64,000 nucleotides of DNA, from contig NC_059501.1 in the NCBI RefSeq assembly GCF_914767665.1, positions 38,850,501 through 38,914,500 of the forward strand. The letters are read 5' to 3'. Shown here piece by piece: positions 58,241 to 64,000 of this stretch. Origin of the DNA: Harmonia axyridis (taxonomy: Eukaryota > Arthropoda > Insecta > Coleoptera > Coccinellidae). The translations under genes were made by a program, and so were the position numbers. Position 1 is the stretch's first letter. Each line of letters begins with the position of its first letter. The notes beneath the pieces were generated by a model. The model made no database searches and was not told the origin of the DNA. It saw nothing but the letters and a program-made list of their open reading frames with translations.

Positions 58241-58933
58241 TCATTTATTTCATTTTTCATTATTATCATAATTATAATTATTTTTCATTATTATCATTAA
58301 TGGCATATTGAAATATTTTCTCTTCACAATGAAATGAACATCCACTAATTTCTTTCGAAATATACTACTAATTTTAATATAATTTTTAATTAATATTTTA
58401 ATAACTGGAAATTGAAAAACTCTCACTACAAAGCTCAGCGTCTTATTTTAGTTCAAGGCTAATCTCGAAGTGATAAACATAGATAGAGGAGAATATGTCA
58501 TTTTCAGTAAGCAAATTTTGACATGAAGTGCGCGGAAATGGAAACATATCAGTGATACGATATTTCACTCAATTCGCGAGAATTTTTCAACAAAGAACGC
58601 TCTCCTTATGTCCCATAGTGAATCAACATTTCATATCAACTCAAAATATATCGAAATAAATACCTAAATATATCAGGAATTCAGAAAACTTCAAGCGCGC
58701 CAAACGACGTGAAACAACCGATGACACTAGGAGAGCAAAAGTTGCCAAACCTTGGATTTCAGATGGTAGATACACAAAATAATAATTATTTTGTTTATTA
58801 TAAATTCGACAATAAAGAAAATTATCGGATTCCAAATATTCATTTTGCATATTTTCTCGGGAACCACTCAAATAAATATATTCCATTCAATATAACATAC
58901 ATTCATAATACACTTAGTAAAATTGTGGATTTG
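58241..58933. other. Unassigned DNA with a short local repeat
   Basis: TTTTTCATTATTATCAT occurs twice at about 58252-58300. No gene. Confidence 0.4.
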
Positions 58934-58990
58934 AAAATATATCAAAATCCGACAACGTAATCTAACCATGTTGGGGACATGTAAAAATTC
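58934..58990. repeat. Inverted partner of 63838-63888
   Basis: ATCCGACAACGTAATCTAAC then CATGTTGGGGACATGT recurs as the reverse complement near 63844-63885. Confidence 0.7.
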
Positions 58991-59844
58991 GGTATAGTGC
59001 CTCTATCTATGTTCATTACTTTATGAGGCTAAAATACAATATTCATTAATGAAAACAATCACAAGATGATATGAATAATTATATATACTATTTAGGGATA
59101 ATAATAGAACAAAATCGAGTGTCACGTAAGTTCAACTCAAACGGTATTAAGTATCAATCGGATCGTTTAATACGTCTTTCAATTTGATCTCTTGTACGAT
59201 CCCTTCAAACACAATACCGAAAGCTCAACCCATTGAATAGAAGGAACCTTTCTTAATCCACGAACTGAACCTCTCGGATATTTACCCATCTATTGAATAG
59301 ATTGAATGTTGACTCAATTTGTTCGTGATTGGATACGTGTTTTTGATGTCGCGCACTTGAAATATTTCAGAGCTAATAAGAAAACAAATTTGAAGAGTAC
59401 GCCCATGGTGCCGACGAAAGCGTTAATTGATGGTCGGCGGTTTTAGAAGCCCTCGAACATTCTGATTATACCGCATAACATTAGAGGTACCAGTTTTTAT
59501 AGTGCATTGGTGATTGTTTACGCGTGAACCTATGGAAATTCATATTACCAAAATTTCTGTCAGGGTAACCAATTCAATTTAATGTCCATCACTCTTATAT
59601 GCATTGAGACAGTCTTCTTGGGATACTCTCGCCTAAATTCTGCATTTGACAACGAATTCTGACAAAGAATGGCTTGCAAATTGAACAAATATTGCAACAA
59701 ACTGAAAAAAATTAAACAACATGAAGTCAACAAACTTTTGAAAGAAACGAGCTGTTAACGCATTTCATCTCAATATTTCGATGAGAATTACGAGTTTCAT
59801 CGAAATAATCTTCGTAAAACAATGGGTAGGTACAGGCTCGGGTA
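58991..59844. other. Unassigned DNA
   Basis: Nothing recognised. Confidence 0.4.
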
Positions 59845-61970
59845 CAGGATGTTTCACGTAAGTGGGTCACTAGATTTTGTGGCTTATCCTTTAAGCAAAC
59901 TGAAAAGTGACCCGTCACACTGATAATATTTTTCATGGGCTACTTAAATATGTTATCAAAAAAACTATCGATCCAAGGCATGGAGAGTTATTCAGGAAAA
60001 AACGTCTTTTCTTTGCAAATTTGATTGATTTTCAAAATAAGAAGGTATAATGACTTTTTATCACCAATTGTTTCTCCATTTGAAATTTCAGTTTTCAAGA
60101 AAACACAAGATTGTTTTTTGCAAAATATATTTCTTAGTATTTTTCCATATTTTCTGAAAGCTTAATCGATTCTGAATCCGAATATGTGAATATAATGGTT
60201 ATTTTCTATTTATTTCAAGCAATTTCATTCAAAATCAATCGGAGGAAATTCAGATTTCATATTCGAAAAATATGTATATTCATGTGTCAATAAATATATA
60301 ATTGTCAAAGGACCCCGCACGTTTAGTATGGGAAATGGCTTTCCGTGAATTTGGCTGAATTTTTGATATGTTGTAGTTCTTGATGAACTGATCAGGAAAG
60401 TCTCTAGCCACAAAGCTCAAAAATGGACAGTTTTCGAGATATGGAGATTTGAAAATGGATTTTTTGCAATTTTCGGGGTTTTTGCTCATCAATCGGGGAG
60501 CTCTCATTTCTGGTTTTGATGGAATTTGGATGTTCGGCGGCCAGATTCCGAATGAGAAATGATCTTGGTTATATTAGGCACCGCCATCGATAATTTTTTA
60601 TACACTGCTCCACATTGGCTATGAAATGAGATACAAAATCCAAGATCTTCCATACATCTTTTCATGCCACAAGATGACGCCAGAATAATTCACATGACTG
60701 AGAAACGACATATTGTGAGATTTTTTTGAGAGAGACCATAATAACTGAATCCTCATATATCTGATGTCCAATAATATCAAATATGTTAGCCGAAATGTTC
60801 ATAACCAGGCATCGTGAGCTGTAATGGGGGAAAATGGGAAAATCATAAAGATGCATCCTCAGGGATAACAATTGTGATCACTATTGATGTCATTTACATA
60901 TGATATGTGATTTGTTTCTCACAAATCTCGATAATCTGACAATGGGGTGCCAAGACATTCTCCTCAGAATGTCTCGAAATTGATGATAGCATCTCACAGA
61001 CAAACGAATCCGTGAAAATGTCTGCAGTTTTGATACAATATAGTACTATCTTGGTAGAATATAGAAGTCCAAGTGTTGGAAGCAAACTATGAATGGAACT
61101 TCCGATATTAACCCACGAATTCTTGATAATAACTTTTTTTTCTATGAACTTTTCGAACTTCACACATACGAATGAATACTATCTAATAATATGATCGTTG
61201 GCAAAATGAATGAGTAGATCAATCAAATACAATATAATAATGAGAGTAACATCCATAATAGTAATAACAATAATGATAATAAACAAAAAACAATTTAAAA
61301 TTATATTAGATTTCTTGCGATTGCTAATATAATTTTGAATTGTTTTGAATTGGATTTTGTATCTCATTTCATAGCCAATGTGGAGCAGTGTATAAAAAAT
61401 TATCGATGGCGGTGCCTAATATAACCAAGGAAGATCATTTCTCAGTCGGATTATGGCCGCCGAACATCCAAATTCCATCCCAACCAGAAATGAGAGCTCC
61501 CCGATTGATGAGCAAAAACCCAGAAAATTGCAAAAAATCCATTTTCAAAGCTCCATATCTCGAAAACTGTCCATTTTTGAGCTTTGTGGCTATGGACACT
61601 TCTGATCAGTTCATCAAGAACTACAACATATCAAAAATTCAGCCAAATTCACGGAAAGCCATTTCCCATACTAACCGTGCGGGGTCCTTTTGAAGTTCAA
61701 AAAATATGCGAAAACAGTATATTTTGCTGGGAAAAATATTTCATTTTTTTGAAAACCGGAAATTAAAATGAAGAAACAATTGGTGAGAAATTGTCTCTAA
61801 ACCTTCTTATTTTGAAAACCAGTCAAATTTGAAAAACAATTATTTTGGCAAAACGGTTTTTCATCAATAACTTTCCATGCCTTGGTTCGATAGTTTTTGT
61901 TATTTTTTCATATTTGGATAGCCTGTGAAAAATAATATCATATTGATGGGTCACTTTTCAATAAAAATGT
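59845..61970. mobile_element. Long-inverted-repeat element 5
   Basis: Starts CAGGATGTTTCACG after TA. Arms 59890-60640 and about 61345-61970 are inverted copies (shared AAATTATCGATGGCGGTGCC, GGGAAATGGCTTTCCGTGAA and others), with the outermost ~65 bp of the right arm missing. The 700-bp middle has no recognisable coding. Confidence 0.8.
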
Positions 61971-62373
61971 ACATGCATTTTAAGTGAATGACTGTGAAAA
62001 AGGTATTGAAATGAAAAAGGGCCAGCATTCGTTTTTTAAAAGTTATATTATGATGATTAGTACTATCATTTTTCATTCATAGTGTTTCAAGTTACAAAAA
62101 TTGAGGCACATAATTGGAAATGTAATAAAACTGTGAAGGTACTTCTGAATGACAATAGTATATTCCAAAACTAGTTGCAGAATGGGCTCCTACCACTACT
62201 CCAACACGAACGCATGATTGTTGGAAATTGCCTTCTGCAACGAGTATTAGACGATAAACTCTCTATTTCAGGCAAGTTCTGTGGAATATGGTCAAAATTC
62301 AATGAAAAATTGAGATTACACATTCTAGTGACTTTTGTATTGTACCTTAGCAGTTGGTGTGACTGTTATCATA
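61971..62373. other. Unassigned spacer
   Basis: A long plus-strand frame (62175-62612) begins here but runs into the repeat, so it is not a gene. Confidence 0.4.
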
Positions 62374-63158
62374 CGAAAATTATTTCTCCTACAACTGCAA
62401 TGGAAAGTAACGTATTCTTTATAACTTACTCAATTTCAAAACTATGTTTTGCTCATACTGTGGGAAATATTATTCCCCACGGCACTTTGCCTCGTTTAGT
62501 AGACCAATGGAATTGGGCTTTTGAGTCGTTTCTATGGAAACGCAATAAATCAGCACATACTGTCAACGAAGGTCATTTTGATTTGAATCAAGTCCATTTT
62601 GTGCAGTTGTAGGAAAAGTATAGTGTGCAACATGTGGAGAACAGTTATTTAAAATACAAGTGCAAAAGGCATTGATATTCTTCCACGAGTTCAAAATTCA
62701 AAAACGAGCAACGAAGTGGCGAGTTTTTGAATGAACGAGTGGTAGAATGAGCCTTCTGTACGAGTATTATACATTATTTTCTCTAATTCATTGCATTTTT
62801 ATCGAAATTTATGAAATATTTCCATAAATATCATTCAGTGATATTTGCATTGAAAAATGTTGGTTGGCAGAACTTATATCTTTAAGGCATATTGATGAAT
62901 TGACAGATAAACCTGTGGCGGAAAGTTCGGAGTACCAACATAATAATGAAATATTACCATGAAAACTGTGCGTTTCTGAAATATTCTCACACGATTTTGT
63001 TCTACAAGATGTGGAAAATGAACGAAATAACCACAGAATTAGAGAAAGTCCTTTTCTCGCTCGTGTGTTTGCGGCACTCTCCTTTCAGGCTCGTGCCACA
63101 AACTTCCACACTCGCGAGAAAAGTTGGACTTTCCCCACTTTTTGTACAATATACTATT
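62374..63158 (+). mobile_element. Hyperpalindromic element, copy H (interrupted)
   Basis: Left part 62374-62640 and right part 63046-63158 match copy A (1168-1570) base for base with few changes. The middle is a composite repeat inserted in reverse. Right end CTTTCCCCACTTTTTGTAC then ATACTATT. Confidence 0.85.
62641..63045 (+). mobile_element. Composite repeat, copy I, nested in copy H
   Basis: Starts ACAGTTATTTAAAATACAAG and ends CCACAGAATTAG, the reverse of copies B, C and E. The open stretch is broken here (SLRHIDELTDKPVAESSEYQ, then a shift). A repeated GAGAA at both edges could be the target duplication or part of the element. Confidence 0.8.
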
Positions 63159-63837
63159 TACATTTTTATATGAAATGAATGAATTATTTCATCGCATTAT
63201 ATTCAATAGAATTTCACAACAATCCTTTAAACTGAATTATCAAATGACGACCCAAAATTTATGAAAAATATTAGAATTTTCATACCATGCAACCTTGAAA
63301 TAATATGTTTAGGACTTTCAGATCTGAAAAAAATCCTGATCACAATCCCCTGAAACTCCACGTTTCAATTACAATGAGAGCACGCATATGTAAATTTCAC
63401 TTTGTGTGCCTACCAACACCCTTCATTCACCGTCATTTGCTGTAATTGTCAAGGGAGAACTGACGAATATTTCACTGAGCTATTAACGAGCTTGTTCATA
63501 AACGAAGTAGATTACACCACAACCAAAGATCTTCCACATCCGGCATACATAAAATACCGTGATTTCAACGATGAAAATAAATATAGGGGAGAATCGGTCC
63601 TCATGAATGGTGATTCGGTGCATTTCAGGAATGTCATGCTGAGAAATCAATTTGGACTTTTGAAGAATGTACTTCATCATTTCCTATCCGGAGGCAGTTG
63701 GGCTGATTACGTGATCTTACACTTCGTTTTCTCGCTTTTTTGTGACCTAGAGTCATACACGTGTTGTTTTAGTTTTTTTTCAGACTGATTTATTTTGATA
63801 TATTTATTTGGTATTAGGGAGTATACGCAATTTCACA
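63159..63837. other. Unassigned DNA with one 128-codon frame
   Basis: 63402-63788 (+) is open for 128 codons (includes VICCNCQGRTDEYFTELLTS and GESVLMNGDSVHFRNVMLRN). No repeat overlaps it, and I recognise no family. A host exon or an old transposon piece are both possible. Confidence 0.25.
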
Positions 63838-63888
63838 TTTCCCCAACATGGTTAGATTACGTTGTCGGATTGTGATATACACTATATC
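63838..63888. repeat. Inverted partner of 58934-58990
   Basis: TTTCCCCAACATGG then TTAGATTACGTTGTCGGAT on the plus strand. Confidence 0.7.
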
Positions 63889-63904
63889 CGTGAAGTATGG
63901 AACA

Positions 63905-64000
63905 AATTCATTTTTAGCTAAACGACCATTTTAAGAAATAATTCTGAAACACATCGATTTTTTATTTCAATATACCGTATTTTAAAATAACAATCTAAGA
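63905..64000. repeat. Dispersed repeat shared with 1953-2048
   Basis: Same orientation, about 90% alike by eye. It follows CACTATATCCGTGAAGTATG (TA-flanked, terminus-like) at 63879. Continues past the window end. Confidence 0.6.

Noticed and set aside
62175..62612. 145-codon plus-strand frame
   Set aside because: Its second half is copy H of a repeat also found at 1.2 kb, where the frame is not kept.

Overview
This is AT-rich, intron-bearing nuclear DNA of an arthropod, almost certainly an insect. I infer this from the transposon families present: Tc1/mariner transposases with insect-type motifs, piggyBac, hAT, CR1-, RTE- and RNase H-type LINEs, and repeats ending in TA-CAGGGTG. I cannot determine the order from sequence alone; a beetle is only a guess. 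No bacterial-type operon, rRNA, CRISPR array or confident tRNA was seen.

The window is a transposon graveyard that probably lies in intergenic or intronic DNA. Layout: 0.3-1.2 kb gypsy gag-protease relic; 1.2-4 kb short repeats and an almost perfect 38-bp-arm hairpin; 4.2-5.8 kb a hAT element with a Tc1/mariner copy nested in it; 5.9-8.4 kb a 5'-truncated LINE, apparently sitting in another hAT element; 9.6-10.6 kb a decayed mariner; 14.9-15.9 kb a repeat and a LINE fossil; 16.4-16.9 kb the only plausible host gene piece (signal-peptide exon with leader uORFs and a GTAAGT donor); 18-22.3 kb MITEs and hyperpalindromic repeats; 22-29 kb mostly unassigned DNA with one RTE fossil; 30.7-32.2 kb a long-inverted-repeat element; 33.3-34.8 kb a hAT element with a nested mariner; 38-41 kb small palindromic elements and a foldback-like array; 43.7-46.2 kb a long-inverted-repeat element with piggyBac inserted in one arm; 47.2-51 kb a nearly intact two-ORF LINE; 51.8-55.1 kb two more long-inverted-repeat elements; 55.4-63.2 kb palindromic repeats, a mariner interrupted by a hAT MITE, another long-inverted-repeat element and a nested repeat pair.

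Two things stand out. First, a set of short hyperpalindromic elements (1.2, 15.2, 19.8, 21.5, 22.2, 29.5, 55.4 and 62.4-63.2 kb, perhaps 38 and 39.8 kb) share one terminal consensus (AATAGTTATTT, a short spacer, then a GTGC-GAAAG-like block) while their CpG-rich cores differ. I cannot assign them to a named superfamily. Second, five elements have long inverted arms (about 250-800 bp), most with TA-flanked CAGG-type ends; two of them are almost the same length (1568 and 1570 bp after removing the piggyBac). Several nested insertions can be proven inside the window because the other arm or another copy supplies the empty site.
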